A DNA stretch of 64,000 bases from Isoetes taiwanensis (GCA_021234155.1 JAJEKV010000028.1:2438567-2502566); one strand, 5' to 3'; shown: positions 33,017 to 45,339, numbered from the stretch's first letter. Made by a program: numbers and translations. Notes: generated from the letters alone by a model not told the origin.

Positions 33017-33724
33017 CTAGGCAGTGTCGAAGTAGGGTAACTCCGGGATGATGGTACGAGCAGCGGCAGAAGCAATCTCCAAGGGATAAGCCATGGCCAA
33101 AGGAGCCGCCACAAGGAGCTTTATGCTCATCCATGGTGCGATATCTTGCCCTAGGGTAGTCAAGGCGAAGTCCCGTCGCACGAGCACATATGTGAGCGTG
33201 CGATGTGAAAGCTTCTTATGTCCAGCTAAGGTGGATAACACATAGAGTGCCCACCATGATGCCTCTGCCTCTGGAGTTAGGTCCCACGCCACAAAAAGGA
33301 CATGTCCCTGTTTAAAATCTAAAAGGAAGAAGTGGATAATGTGATTTCCCAGAGCATTAACCTTTGGGATGTCAGAGGTGGCTACTTCCTTGTTGAGGTC
33401 CATAGTGACCTCATCTTCCTTAACTTCCTACTTTTCTTCCTTCAGATGATCTTTGTTGTCATAAAGATCTTCTTCTTCTTCATCCAATTCTGAGGAAATA
33501 TCCACCATGTTAATGTTTAGGACGTGAGGTCCCATAGCAACAAAAGCTTCTTCAGGTGGCTGTGATGGGGCTTCTTGCGACAAAAGATCTCGTGGCCTTA
33601 AGAGGGTGTCAACTGTCTCAATGATCTCCTGGTGAAATTTAAGCAACTGCTGCATCTCAGTAGGGAGCTCAGCCGGCGTAAAATCGATGAAATCATCCAT
33701 GCAATATTCGACGAGCTCGTACAA
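33017..33724 (-). pseudogene. Unidentified open frame broken by one stop
   Basis: Two reverse-strand open stretches, 33,724-33,428 and 33,403-33,017, are in the same frame and separated by a single stop, giving a frame of about 236 codons. The first half is acidic (ELPTEMQQLLKFHQEIIETV, ISSELDEEEEDLYD). The second half is more hydrophobic (ASWWALYVLSTLAGHKKL, KLLVAAPLAMAYPLEIAS). I do not recognise it. It could be an accessory ORF of a mobile element or a host exon remnant. Confidence 0.4.
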
Positions 33725-33849
33725 TACCTATGCCTTCCTTTTGGACTTAAGTTCAGCAACAACATAGTAAGTCCACATGATATTAATGTTCATAGATATA
33801 ATGGGGCAATAGATGTAGTAGGTTTTAGAGAAGTCACACATTAGTCATG

Positions 33850-36800
33850 AGCACATAGAATAATAGAATAGAATAATAGAATGAGTAGGGTGGGGTACAT
33901 AGTAGACCTTTAGGGTATTAGTTGATGAGTAAGATGGTCTATGATTTTGGTTTTTGGCATCTAAGGAGAAAGGGATGTCCTATTGTCAAACATGGATGTT
34001 GGAGATGTAATACATTCATTGTATAGCATTGACACAACTCAAAGAATAGAAAGAGAGAGCAAGCACATTGGTTAATTTGGACCAATACAAAACTACTATA
34101 GGAATGCAATAGAAAGGGGATTGTATATGTTTGGCAGTGGGAAGAATAGCAATTTAAATATTTGTATCTTCTAAATACACAATGTAATGACATTATATTG
34201 GGCTTTTATGCCCTTGCTATAAGGCCAGTTGACAATGCATTATTGGATATGAAAATGTGCCATTAATTGAGAATGAAAATTGCATGTAAAATTGGTTATG
34301 AAAATTTGCCATAAGTTGGAATAAAGATTGCACGTAAAGTTCATCTGAGTCAAACTCACTCCTAGCCAAAGTTTGCAGCATGGAACATTGCACTTTTTTT
34401 GCAAATCCACTGGTCAAATCATGGTGAGATGCACCATAAAAGTCCATTTATACTTCTCACTTACATTGCAGTTCCAAATCTTTGATAAACTTTTATTTTC
34501 AGCTCCATGTGAATAGACTTTTGTAGCTAGACTTCAACTGGTAAAATTATTAGGTGATGCAAATAGTTGGAACAAATTGAGGCTTACAATGCCTTGGATA
34601 TTTCTTCCATCTGCAATAAAAAACCAAAACACTTGAGATACCATGTCTCTTTTATATGAACAAAAGCTTATATTTATAGGATGTCTACTAATGCAAATGA
34701 ACAAAAGGAAAATGCTAATTCTATATTCGCACATATTGATGGATATCAGTCTCGCCATTTAATCCATGAGGAAATAGTAGTGTACATAAATTGAGTATTA
34801 CAGCTCATGTTCAAACTTGTATCCTGCAAGTTCATAATCGTTCATAATCCAGAGACATATAGAAGTTAAACCGATCATTGGCATATATGAACTGAAAGAT
34901 TTGTAATGCTACTAAGAGGAACCCAGAACTGCCAAGAATTCCTAGATCCGGTGCCATTTCTGAGCTTGATGGATGTAGACCTGGAGAGATGCCCAGGTCT
35001 ATGTCCACTTCCCGCTGCATAGATAAGATAGGCTTGAGATCACGATGTGCCTCTTTAGCTTTACTCTTGTGTAGTATGCTTAAAAAAGTCAGGACTTTGC
35101 TCCTCTAGCTTCTACCATACTATCAAAATAGATACAAATAGATAGAAGGCAGCAAAGTAAACAGTATAATGCAATTACATAGCTTGTTTAACCAATTTAC
35201 AATCGAACAACCATCCTACCACAATTCCTATTTCTCTCACATTTAGCATAATCTATTAGCATTTTTTAAATTCTGGATTCGATGACATTATCTGAATTAT
35301 GATAATCCGAAAACTATAAGCAACTTCATTAAGGCACCTAGAATATTGAATAGACGACATTGGTGCAAAGGCATGCATGATTATATCTGTCATATTTGAT
35401 TTGGGAAAGCTCCCAAACAAATCTTAGTAATGCCAATGAACTATATAATAGTACAATATGTATTCAAATGAAACATAATATGCATTTACCACATTAATAG
35501 ACATTATTCCTTCTATCTATGAATACATCTAACACATATAGAAAGCAACATAACAGAAAGAAAATAATACTTATTGTGGTCCAATAGAGCTCCAAATCCG
35601 CCAAATAATCCTTATGCTAAATAAAACTTGATCCTACAGGTCAAAAGAACCGATTCTCCATTGTATTCTCTATAAGTTTGAATAGCTAAAAGAAAGCAAA
35701 ATGAGGATCGTATCATCACAACCGAGGATCGTATGCACCAATGTCAAAACAATTAAAAAACTATCTAAAACCAAAAGCAAACCAGTGGCTTCTGCTCTGC
35801 TCGCCTCCGGACCTGCTCTGCGCACCTTCTAATCACGACCTAATGGTTTGGATATATAAGCCTGAAAAAACAAATTAGTATATTTCGAATGTATAAGCCT
35901 GCAAAAAATAAGGCTGAGGGCATACATTATCAAAAGTTTGAGAAGATATCAGAAAATATGGATGTCTAAGTTTTCAAATGATATCAGAAATTAAGACTGA
36001 AGTGGCTGATGTTTCAATCTAATACATATTACCTTAGAAAATGTGACCTATGAAATTTTGCCACTGCTTTGCATAAACATTAAAAAAGCACCCCAGGAAC
36101 TTACATTTTATGATATGGAAGTGGATAAGAACAGTGAAGTAGAGCTTTGTGAGCATGAGCAAAGCTATGGGGCATTAAGCTCCTCCTGTTGAAGAAACGG
36201 CACCTTTCAGATTTAGAAGCTTTTGAATTGACCGTACAATGCAATCTAGAAAAAAACAGTACTATGTTTCTCGATAACAAATCTAGAAAAAAACACCACT
36301 GCCCTGCTCGATTTGTTATATGGAACATCTAAAGTCACATGGAGGAGTAAAAAAAAAAGCCAAAAATGAGATGTTAGCTGGATGAATAGAGCTGTGCACA
36401 TGTTAGAAGCGAGGACCTGATGTTGCCCGATGAAGCTACTAAAGGGCAAAAGCCCATTTGAAAATAGCCCTGTCGGTTCTTGAACATTGTGATCTCTTCC
36501 ATTAGGAAAGAAATTTGCTTTGAAAATGGTCTGTATGTAATGGTTGTTGCTTACATCAACTGTGGAATTGACAAAAACGATGAGGCTGAAAACAACGCTA
36601 TATCAAGCATGAAGACATGATAGGTACCTATCCAAAAGATAAGTGCCTTATAGCAGACGATCTACTCTCCCTTTTCTGCAGAGACACAAAAGAATCGTCA
36701 TGTGCCTGCGTCTGCCATTTTTAAGTCCTACCTAGCAAGGATAACAAATTCAATTTTAAGCAAAAACGTGAAAGATTCAAGAGCCTAAGACTTCTATCAC

Positions 36801-37250
36801 CTGCTTCAACTGCTTTGCTTCAGTTGGAAGACCCAATTGATGGAATCCTAAGCTCGAATAAAAACCTTGAAACATGGATGCTTTAATCTTGTTAGCTGTT
36901 GCCATATTGAAACAGTTATTAAATTATGCCAATAACAAAGTATGTTGCAAAATACTATAAAATTGCAAGTAATAACGATTGGCTGGAGTCCATATTATGA
37001 AGACTTTTTACAGTATGTGCCAGCCTTTTAATGACCATATGAAATGGAAATGACCAACATTCAGAACTTCAAGAAATAGATGAGAATTACTAAATTGGAT
37101 CATGGGCAAAATATCTTTTCCAAAAACGAAATGCATAACTAACTGGATAAAAGACTCTAGACTTCACTGGAAACACATTAAGGGTGCGCAGAGAGCTAAA
37201 ATTTTCTTATCAGTATGGAAAAGAAAACAAAATACTTCCAGAAAATACCT
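33850..37250. other. No gene recognised
   Basis: About 3.4 kb of AT-rich sequence with short scattered open frames and no recognisable domain, terminal repeat or tandem array. Confidence 0.4.
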
Positions 37251-37256
37251 TAATTT

Positions 37257-38775
37257 TCAAGAAAGTTTCCACACACCCTTAACTGCTGCAGTAAAGAATG
37301 GCCCAAGTATATCCCAAAATTCTATATAGAACTCTGGCGGGAACCCATCCAGTCCTGGAGACTTGCCAGAAGCTAAGGAACACAGAGTCTTGTAGATTTC
37401 TACCTCTTGAGGCTCTTGAAGTAGAAGCACATTTTCTCTTTCTGTCACGAGCTGGCCTTGTCTCAGGACGGGGAGCCACTCGGAGCATGTGTTATAGTAG
37501 TCATTTGGGAGAGGGTCCTCTTTGAACAACCCCTCGTAACTATCTCCGAAGAAGGACTTGATTTCTACCTCCTCTCTAAGAACTTTATTCTGATCATTTG
37601 TAACCGAAGTGATACTGTTCTCAGCCAACCTTGCTCCTGCCAGTCTAAAAAAGCACCTAGAGCTTTCGTGGTCAACCTCTGCATACCATTTTGTCTTTGA
37701 TCTAATTGCAGCTCCTCGGGCCTCTTCCTCTTCTATCGCTTTTATTCCGATCTCTAGCCCTTCCTCAAGTATCTGATCGACAATATTGAAGGGTTTTAGA
37801 ATCAAAGCTTGTTTAACTTGCCGAATTTGGTTACATAGGTCAACCTTGATTGCCCTAGCTTTGGTAGCTCGCAGCTTACCCCAGTTTTTTATCCAACCTT
37901 TCATATCGGCATTCTTCCTGATCCAGGCCTTCATACTAGGAAGTCCCTCATCCCTCGACTGGGTTAGAAGATATTCCCTAAATGGTGTACAAGAGAGATC
38001 CTTCCCTAGAAGCCCTGTATTAAATTTAAAGGGGACATTACCTCTTCGTCTGGCCGAGGGAAGATCTTCAAATACAAGTTTCTGTGGGACATGATCTGAC
38101 TGAGAAAAGGCAAGGTCCCCTTCTACATGACACCGATCCATGAAGGGGGCTGAACTGTTAGCCACATAAAATCTGTCTAGTAGGCAATAAACTCTGTCCA
38201 TTCCTTTTTGTTTGTTAGACCACGAGTAGGGAGTATTCGACGGTTGGGATAAGAACAAAACCACAATTGTTAAGAAGAGAGTCCCATACTAGTCTTTCCT
38301 CACCTAGTAGGTTCCTGTACAGGCCAATTTTCTGATCCCAAATATCTGTCATGTTAAGGGCACCACCCAGTATCCGATTAGCCACTGACTGACTAATCAC
38401 CCAATCCTTAATTTCCTTCCATAGGATGGCTCTTTCTACAGGCTTATTTGTTGCATATATGTTAATCACTCCCCATTGGGTCCCATCTGTATCAAATTGC
38501 ACAGCCTGCCACCTACCGTCTGTCCCCGCATGTTGCAATTTACTAGTTAAGCCCTTCCATAGAGTTCCCGTACCCCCTTTGGTGCCTCTGGCAGCACAAG
38601 TAAAAGAGGAGTACTGCTAACCTACCCAAGCACCTAAGGAACTAGCCTCAAAGTCTGGAAGCATGTACTCTTGTACAAGTAGGATATCTGCATTCATTGA
38701 TCTCATTGCAGCTAGCACTCTAGCCCTCTTTAGAGGTCCCTTGCTTCCCCGAAGGTTCCACGAAACAATCTTCAT
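37257..38775 (-). pseudogene. LINE ORF2: endonuclease and start of RT
   Basis: The ORF begins MKIVSWNLRGSKGP at 38,775, the N-terminal motif of the L1 endonuclease. A TAG near 38,617 interrupts it. The frame resumes through GVINIYATNKPVERAILW (38,538-38,215), and after a one-base shift near 38,245 continues as the 335-codon frame to 37,257 (endonuclease end SDHVPQKLVFEDLPSARR, connector, then the RT entry motif SGKSPGLDGFPPEFYIEFW). The endonuclease nicks target DNA and RT copies the RNA from the nick. The RT catalytic box is missing because the element ends here. Confidence 0.9.
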
Positions 38776-38977
38776 AATCTATCTATTCAAGTGACGTCAC
38801 CCCTTGTCATACACCCCTCGTCGCTTCCCCTCTTGTCAGGATGGCAGAGCAGTCTAGATTTGTTATCCTTTAGTCGTAGCCATTTATAGTACGTGTCAGT
38901 TTGTTTCCCTCTCAAATGTCTTTGTGAGGGCACGATGACACCGTGGTGGGTAAGTTTACATCGTAGAGGGTATTTTA

Positions 38978-40018
38978 TTAATTTGACTCTTTAATCAACC
39001 CAGGCCACTGTATTAGCCTTATTGCATCCCAACCCATTAAGGAGCCCCTAAAAGAGGGTGACATCCCATCCATTATGTTGAGGTTTAAGCCCCGACATGT
39101 AAATTCCTTATTTCCAGTGGCCCAAATCTCTACATTTTGCTTGATAAAAGGCCAACTATCCCAATCCCCTATCTCTATTATTAGCAAATTGTCATAGCCA
39201 TAACCTTTTATCTGTTTTTTGTAGCAGGAAAATTTTGACCATAATTTGGGCATCCATATTCCATTGTTTGAACAAAAAGGGTAATTTGGTTCCATTGTGG
39301 CATTTATAAACCATATTGAACTGATTATTACAATAGAACACAAATTAAAGCTTTCAGCAATAACATCATTTACAATGTTTGCATCTACAATATTTGCTGA
39401 ACCATACCAAAGTATACTCCAAAATCTGTCCCATACTATTCCATTTCTGTTTGCCCAGGCTAACCTACTACTCAGCCCATGTTCTTCAACTATTCCACTA
39501 CTTTTTCTGTTTCGCCTCTTCTGGCCAGCTGCTCTATTACCCTTTTGGTGTGCCTTTCTACCTAAAGAAGGCAACAGAACTGTAGTAATACCAATTTCCA
39601 TGAACTGTCCCATACCAGTGCTGATCCTATTATCTGCCATACTTGCAGTCGGAGTATTTTTAGTCATGCTTGTGCTGCTATGTGCTGAATTCCTTAGACC
39701 AGCCCCATAGATATTGTAATCATAGAGCCATAGACGCTGGTTTTCAGTAACAAACACTAGTCTAATAGTTGGTTTAGCCAAACATACTTTGAACTCTAGC
39801 AGACTATATTTGATGCATAATTTTAGGCAAAAGCATGAGTAGGAGCTGAGGGAAAACTTACCTCCTTTAAGAGATGAAACTCCCACCAATCGCCTAACAA
39901 AACATACGTGCCGCATATGGGATAATGCTCCCGCTATAGGAATACTAGAAGCATTGCATGCTTCATCCTTTCCGTCCCTTAAAGAGAGCGAGAGAATGTT
40001 CATGGAGAACTTTCGCAA
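38978..40018 (-). CDS. 346-codon open frame between LINE ORF1 and ORF2
   Basis: A long open frame lies in the spacer between ORF1 and the endonuclease. It has a basic patch (GRKAHQKGNRAAGQKRRNRK) and several Trp-rich stretches but no domain I recognise. It partly overlaps, in another frame, a Lys/Gln-rich stretch (VLKKKKGKQQQKKVSFVPG) that looks like a shifted continuation of ORF1. It may be chance, a third LINE ORF, or the end of ORF1 after shifts. Confidence 0.35.
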   Translation of the reverse strand: MRKFSMNILSLSLRDGKDEACNASSIPIAGALSHMRHVCFVRRLVGVSSLKGGKFSLSSYSCFCLKLCIKYSLLEFKVCLAKPTIRLVFVTENQRLWLYDYNIYGAGLRNSAHSSTSMTKNTPTASMADNRISTGMGQFMEIGITTVLLPSLGRKAHQKGNRAAGQKRRNRKSSGIVEEHGLSSRLAWANRNGIVWDRFWSILWYGSANIVDANIVNDVIAESFNLCSIVIISSIWFINATMEPNYPFCSNNGIWMPKLWSKFSCYKKQIKGYGYDNLLIIEIGDWDSWPFIKQNVEIWATGNKEFTCRGLNLNIMDGMSPSFRGSLMGWDAIRLIQWPGLIKESN

Positions 40019-40131
40019 CTACTCCCGGCACAAAAGACACTTTCTTTTGCTGTTGTTTCCCCTTTTTCTTTTTTAGTACACCGGATAAAGGGCCAGTGGC
40101 ATCACCTTTCTCTTCAAGAGCATCTGCCACC

Positions 40132-41553
40132 TCATTTCAGAGGGGCCAGACCCTGATCATGGCTACAGACTCCATCTACCATCTCATTTTGTTGCACTTC
40201 TATTGCTGCTGCCACATGCTTGTCAACTTCTGTATCAGAGTATACTACTCCATGTTTCATCATATTCTGTGGCAAGGTGTCAATGTCTGGAGTAGAGACG
40301 TCCACTTGAGCAGTCACCAAAGCTGATTGGGTGATTGTCAACGCTGACTTGGCAGCAGTCAATGTTGACTGGGTGGTCGACATCAACTTCGATATTGGTT
40401 GCAGACCTGTCATCTCTCCATTGGCTGATAGGTCAATGTCTGGACCAGGGAGGGAAGAGACCACAGGGGATAGATTCGGATCGTTGCTTTGGAATATCAA
40501 GGGTCCCTTTCGAGATTCCTCTGCTGCTGCTGCAACCTTAAAGTCGCCATCATCACGTTCTTCTACTTCCTTTTGACCACTTGGATCATGGGACATACTA
40601 TCCAGAGCTTCACTAGGCTGGTCCTCCTACAAGCTGCTTTTTGTGATTGAACATTCTCCAACTTGCCAATTTGTGTCAGGATTTTTTATGGACAGACTAT
40701 AGCCACCACGCCCTTTTCTTGCATTAGAATAACCTTTTCCTTTACCTTTGGTAGATGTAGGAACCAGAGTGAAACCTTCATCATCTGTTACAGCAGCACC
40801 TTTCCCTTTGGATGTGGTTATATCAGGTACCACCTGCTGGGGCTCACTTGGGACAACACAAATTGTGGAAGCATGAACCACTGTCCCACACATAGTACAA
40901 GGAGGAGGCAGGCCCGAAGTCACCAGCTTAATCAGAACCTTTTTACCGTTATAGCCATTAAAGGCGATATGCTCATGGATGGTCTTCAGGATATCCATGG
41001 ATATACAAATTCTCGGGGCCTCGTTGTTGCTCATACCCATTGAGATGTATTCACCAAGTGAGACTGCAATTGATTTGAAGGCCTTCTCTGTCCAATATTC
41101 AGACCTTAGACTGCTAAGGGAGACCCAGACTGGAAAGTATAAAGCATCTGGGTTATATGGAACAAATTCCTCACGCCACCTTTGGAGAAGGAACTGGCCA
41201 TTCATAGATGAGATCACACCCTTTTTAAAGAGAATGTTAGCATCACTTTCCGTAGCAGCTATTATAATAAAATACAGATTGCCAAGCCAGAAGAGCCTAG
41301 GTGGAAACCTTGCTCTACATACCCGCTCCAGCACTTTGGTGATTTCCTGAAGGCTTGGGTTTTCCCTTATAATCTTACCAATGAGACCAAGCTTGTCGAG
41401 ACGACGAATACGGTCTGCTACCTCTGGAATGTGCAGGGAAACACACTCATCTGCTGGGTCAGCTGGAGGACCTACTAGATCAGAGACACATGGGATAGGC
41501 TTCAGCCCTCCAGTCATCTCATCTGGCTTCGTCATCAGTAAAGTTCTAACCAA
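40132..41553 (-). pseudogene. LINE ORF1, DUF4283-type RNA-binding protein
   Basis: The frame starts MVRTLLMTKPDEMTGG at 41,553 and runs to 40,132 with one in-frame TAG near 40,627. The DUF4283-like part carries LGLIGKIIRENPSLQEITK, FWLGNLYFIIIAATESDA, WREEFVPYNPDALYFPVWVS and GEYISMGMSNNEAPRICI. It is followed by a CCHC knuckle (CTMCGTVVHASTIC) and a Gly/Lys-rich linker. ORF1 proteins of plant L1 elements bind LINE RNA in the RNP. The residues after the stop (to the TGA near 40,132) keep the frame but have no known domain. The match to the family is by motif only. Confidence 0.85.
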
Positions 41554-41559
41554 TATGAG

Positions 41560-42895
41560 CTTTCAAGCCAAGAAGGGCAAACAATCAATGCTTGAGATGG
41601 AAGGATTGATGGATCAGCAAAGAGTAAAAATATAATGGTACGTCGAACAACTGCAGGATCACCTTGAATCCCAGACCACCTAGGCAGTGAAACTGATCTG
41701 GAAATAAAGATCTGTTATCTAGTATTGTTGCCCAAAGCACATTAACAGGTCCTTCAACCCAGCCCCACCACAAGTAAAACACCGTTAGTTAAGATTACTG
41801 ATCGTGAAATGGAGGCAATCCGACTGATGGAATTGGCAGAAGAGAGATATGATAACTTACTGGAAGCATAAGAGGTAGAATCGCGAGACGGCATTAGCTC
41901 ATACACGATATAACTCTACTGAAACCATTTCACCCATCGAATGATAGAAAACCATAAACAAGGATGTTACAGGCCGGTTTTCTCCAAGGTAAGCAATTTT
42001 GAGTTCTGTAGCAGTGGCCTATTGATCCAAGGAAATAGAGGAATGGACACCTGTGAAATAGAGATCTGGAAAGACGTGTTCATCAACTAGCAAGGTCCAG
42101 AGTTCAGATGAGGAGCCTTGGAGCCAACCACAACAGACCTCCTTCAAGGCAAAGATCACAGCAAAATATTTAGAAGAGACAAAAATTGAAGGTGAAGAAA
42201 CAAAATAAGGAGAAGGGGACGAGGTTGAACTAGAACACAGGAGAGCCAAAGGCAAAGGCAGTCCCATAGAACAAGAAAGAAGGTGAAGAGAACAGTCCAG
42301 GAACTGAGAATTTATAGGGGATATTGAAATGATGGGAAGGGACAAAATCCATAGAATCCAAGGGAAAATCCATGGAATCCATAGGAATGGATTGAAAGAC
42401 TAGAGGTATATAGGTTTAGATCAAGCGAAGAATGGCCCAGAGTAGGCCAAAAAAACCCTTTTGGCTAAAGGTAAAAGCAAACGAGCCTATTTTAAGAGAG
42501 GGCAAAGCGTGAGAAGGAAAGGGCCCAAAGGATCAGTCAGATAGGGCCAGAGAAGAAGAAGGACGCAACAAGGATTGCTGCATCTGCCGCTGTCTCTGCA
42601 AAATCTTCTGAGAGCTGCCCTATCATTGAAATCATTTACCACTAAGATGAACGGAAAATAGGAAAAACAGCAATATTTCCGGAGCCCATCCTGCCTCCCC
42701 CCACCGGGGGGATCTTAGATCCTCTACCAGATCCTCAGCAGCAATGGATCACCTACAGAGAGCAAGGGAAACAGATTCCAGCCCCTTCTATCAGTTCCGG
42801 AACAGTGCAACACTCTCTCTCCTCTCACTAGTGCTTGGCGACGAAGTAGCATAATTAACATAAGTAGTTGCTATAGAAGATCCGAAGGAAGACTG
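41560..42895 (-). other. LINE 5' UTR and/or LTR-element internal sequence
   Basis: No coding found. The part next to ORF1 may be the LINE 5' UTR. The part next to 42,895 follows a primer-binding site and so may be the internal leader of an LTR element into which the LINE inserted. The junction could not be placed. Confidence 0.35.
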
Positions 42896-42898
42896 CAA

Positions 42899-42912
42899 CT
42901 TAGCTCTGATAC
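42899..42912 (-). other. Primer-binding site, initiator tRNA-Met type
   Basis: The reverse strand reads TGGTATCAGAGCTA a few bases after the GTAACA LTR end. The LTR at 42,916-43,327 is therefore a 5' LTR of a reverse-strand element. Confidence 0.85.
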
Positions 42913-42915
42913 CAA

Positions 42916-43327
42916 ATTGTTACAATCTACAAAAAGTAGGACCAGTTGCACTACCTTGAACTCCACGAGTTCCCCACAACCTTGAGTTCCCTGAACTCCC
43001 CATGCACAACTGAAGGATTAGCTTCAAGCCCTGCTTCAAGAAGCTATATCACTAGAACTAATACTGCAGTAGCAGTATTGCTCAAGAAGAGCCCAACTGC
43101 TCCACAACGGAACAATTCCACAAGCCAACACCAAATTATAGAGTAACGTAGAACAACCCGTGTTGATCCCCAATCAATTCGAAATGGGTTAGAACTTTTA
43201 AGAAATGGAAGATCAAGCAATATCGAAGAGTGAAGAACTCCAATTACTTGGCTCCAATAGCAAAACTGTCATCTCCCAAAACGTTTCCAATCCCTTATAT
43301 AATGCAACTACAGCTAAGATTAGGCCT
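42916..43327 (-). repeat. Truncated 5' LTR, inverted copy of the 32 kb LTR
   Basis: This is the reverse complement of about 32,425-32,836, including the TATA region (CATTATATAAGGG), the AGCTTCTTGAAGCAGGGCTTGAAGC-type block and the TTGTAACA end. Similarity stops at about 43,327, so the first ~370 bp of the LTR are missing. Confidence 0.85.
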
Positions 43328-43562
43328 TGGACATCGATATCCGAGAGCGCAAGCTCTTAAAACAAAAGAAAAATGGAATTGTGTTAAACGTATGTGAGAA
43401 TATAATGTATGAAAAGGGGCAGTAAATAATAACTGCTCTCGTTACCAACCACACCTAATTATGCCATAGCTAATTAAGGCAAGTGGATGGGCTAGTGCAG
43501 TTGCTGATGAAGTGTTGATTTAGCACATAGTCAACACTTATGTGTTGATATCGTCACCACGT

Positions 43563-43880
43563 CTAGCAGTAAGCGCCACGTTTATTATCCATGAGCATCC
43601 TTGCTGGTCCAGGAGTGCGTTGCCCAATGCCCGCAAGAAAGTCCTTCAAATTAATGATCTCACGGGCTGCTGTAGATGTCGCAACATACTCTGCTTCAGT
43701 GGATGAAAGAGATACATGGCCCTGTTTCTTGCTGATCCAAGCAATGGCAGCATTGGCAAGCAGAAAACAAATGCCGGATGTGGACCTGGAGTTGTCTATC
43801 ACATTGCTAAGTGAGGAATCACTATCTGTCAGCAATGAAAAAGCATCACTATTGCTGCGATATGTATTCTTGCATAAGAC
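43563..43880 (-). pseudogene. Copia RNase H fragment
   Basis: The reverse strand encodes the copia RNase H core: SRSTSGICFLLANAAIAWIS, KKQGHVSLSSTEAEYVATST and a following DN that should be the catalytic D of the third motif, then a stop after AYC. The first motif is DSDSSL rather than the usual SDADWAG type. The rest of the domain and the RT are absent. Confidence 0.85.
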
Positions 43881-44059
43881 AGATAGGCACAATGACACAT
43901 ATGAATAAAAGTGCAAAATAAATGTGAGATTTCCCTTTCGTGACTGTATGTTATTTCTCACATATCGATTCAAACTTCTATTATAGCATTCAGATGTGAA
44001 TAGATTAGACCTGTATGTCAACTTATATAATGACATTAAACAATACAAGCAATTGAACC

Positions 44060-44345
44060 ATCTTATGTTAGTGGGAGATTTCAACGCACATACAACTGTA
44101 GCTCAATTGACAAGGTCCAACCCTTTGCTTGATGGCATGCTACAACTCCAAACATGAGAGATTCTATGGCCATAAACATCAGCTGGTGGAGGTCATCTTA
44201 TCACACACTTTGAAAGGCAGTTGCTTTAGATGTGTGGCATCTTTGATTTGGTTATTTGCAATGGTCTCTAGGAATGGCCATCCTCTCCTTCTACACTTGT
44301 CACCAGCAGGATCAAAGCGGGGGATAAAACATGGTATATGCTAAT
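44060..44345 (+). pseudogene. LINE endonuclease fragment, forward strand
   Basis: The forward strand reads LMLVGDFNAHT, the conserved VGDFNA motif of the LINE endonuclease, followed at suitable distance by FDLVICNGL, which fits the ICNG region, with stops between. It abuts a LINE RT fragment of the opposite orientation. Confidence 0.7.
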
Positions 44346-45300
44346 AGTCGAGTACGATCTGATATTTCACATTCTACATTTTGATCCTGAAAAATGAAGG
44401 GAGGTTCCCTACGATATCTAAAAGATGATATCAAAAGTACCTTAGTCTTTACCAAGTTGACCCGTTCTTGTGTCCTTGATAGAAAGTACGCATTGCCTCC
44501 AATTGTTGTTGAATACACGTTAGGGCATGAGCTAATAAATCTACATCATTTGCATATATCAGATGTCTAATGATGTGATGAGCAAGCTAGGGCCCTCCAT
44601 AAGTCAATCCTCATGCTTATCAATGTATAGTCCAAATAGCATTGGAGACAGTGAACATCCCTGGTGCATTCCCACACGATTGTTGATAAGGTAGCATGAT
44701 GGTGGCATTTGAGTCGAGATTGTTTTATACAATTTGTATCTTACATTCCACAATTCTTGGGGGGCTCCTAGCTACAGTTTTGGCTGCAGTAATCTCTTCC
44801 ATGTCTTCTCTCCAGGACCACTATTAAGAACCTTCGCAAAGTCCACAAAGTAGTAGTATAGATCTTGTCATTTATTTATGACGTCCTCTAATCGAGTGTG
44901 TAATGTGAAAATATAGCTAACGGTAGAATTTTTAGGTGTAAACCCTACATGTCCAAGTGTGTCTACCCCTATTTCCTCCGCTTATGCTGTCAATTGTTAT
45001 TCAAGAGTTCCGACAAGCAATTTGATCAACAAAGAGCTAATCAGAATTGTGCAGTACTTGTATGCAATTGGCTGGATATTGCCATATTGGGGCTACTTTT
45101 ATGAAGGTCTATTGTGAGGAGAAGCCTTCATGGAGGAGACTATTGTACAAACTAGTCAGAACTGGGACAATCTGAAGTCCATCCCACTTCAATTGTTCTG
45201 CATGCATGCCACTTAGATCCGTTGCCTTGCCATTTGTGCTGCAAGTTCTAAGTGATAGCTGCCTCCATTATAGTCAATGTCGAATAGGTTTTTCATGCTA
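44345..45300 (-). pseudogene. LINE reverse transcriptase fragment
   Basis: Reverse-strand motifs in order: GKATDLSGMHAEQLKW near 45,230; FVDFAKVLNSGPGEKTW near 44,850 (motif A); NNRVGMHQGCSLSPMLFGLY near 44,690 (motif B); and LIYANDVDLLAHA near 44,560 (motif C, where the catalytic YADD is YAND). Several stops lie between. The QGCSLSPMLFGLYID block is typical of RTE-like LINEs. Loss of a catalytic Asp and the stops show it is dead. Confidence 0.85.
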
Positions 45301-45339
45301 GGATCATAAAGCTACATCAAATACTGCATGCACTATTCT

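Larger units (their letters stand above)
37257..41553 (-). mobile_element. L1-type LINE, reverse strand, lacking its 3' part
   Basis: Order on the reverse strand: ORF1 (DUF4283-like plus zinc knuckle), a long spacer, then ORF2 with endonuclease and the beginning of RT. The element stops inside the RT domain at about 37,257, with no RT catalytic box, C-terminal zinc segment or poly(A) below it. Losing the 3' end is unusual for LINEs, which are normally 5'-truncated, so a later deletion or rearrangement is likely. ORF1 has one stop; ORF2 has one stop and one shift. Confidence 0.88.

Noticed and set aside
39297-39710. 137-codon forward open frame
   Set aside because: It lies antisense to the LINE spacer frame, is rich in Leu/Phe/Ser as expected of an antisense shadow, and has no domain.
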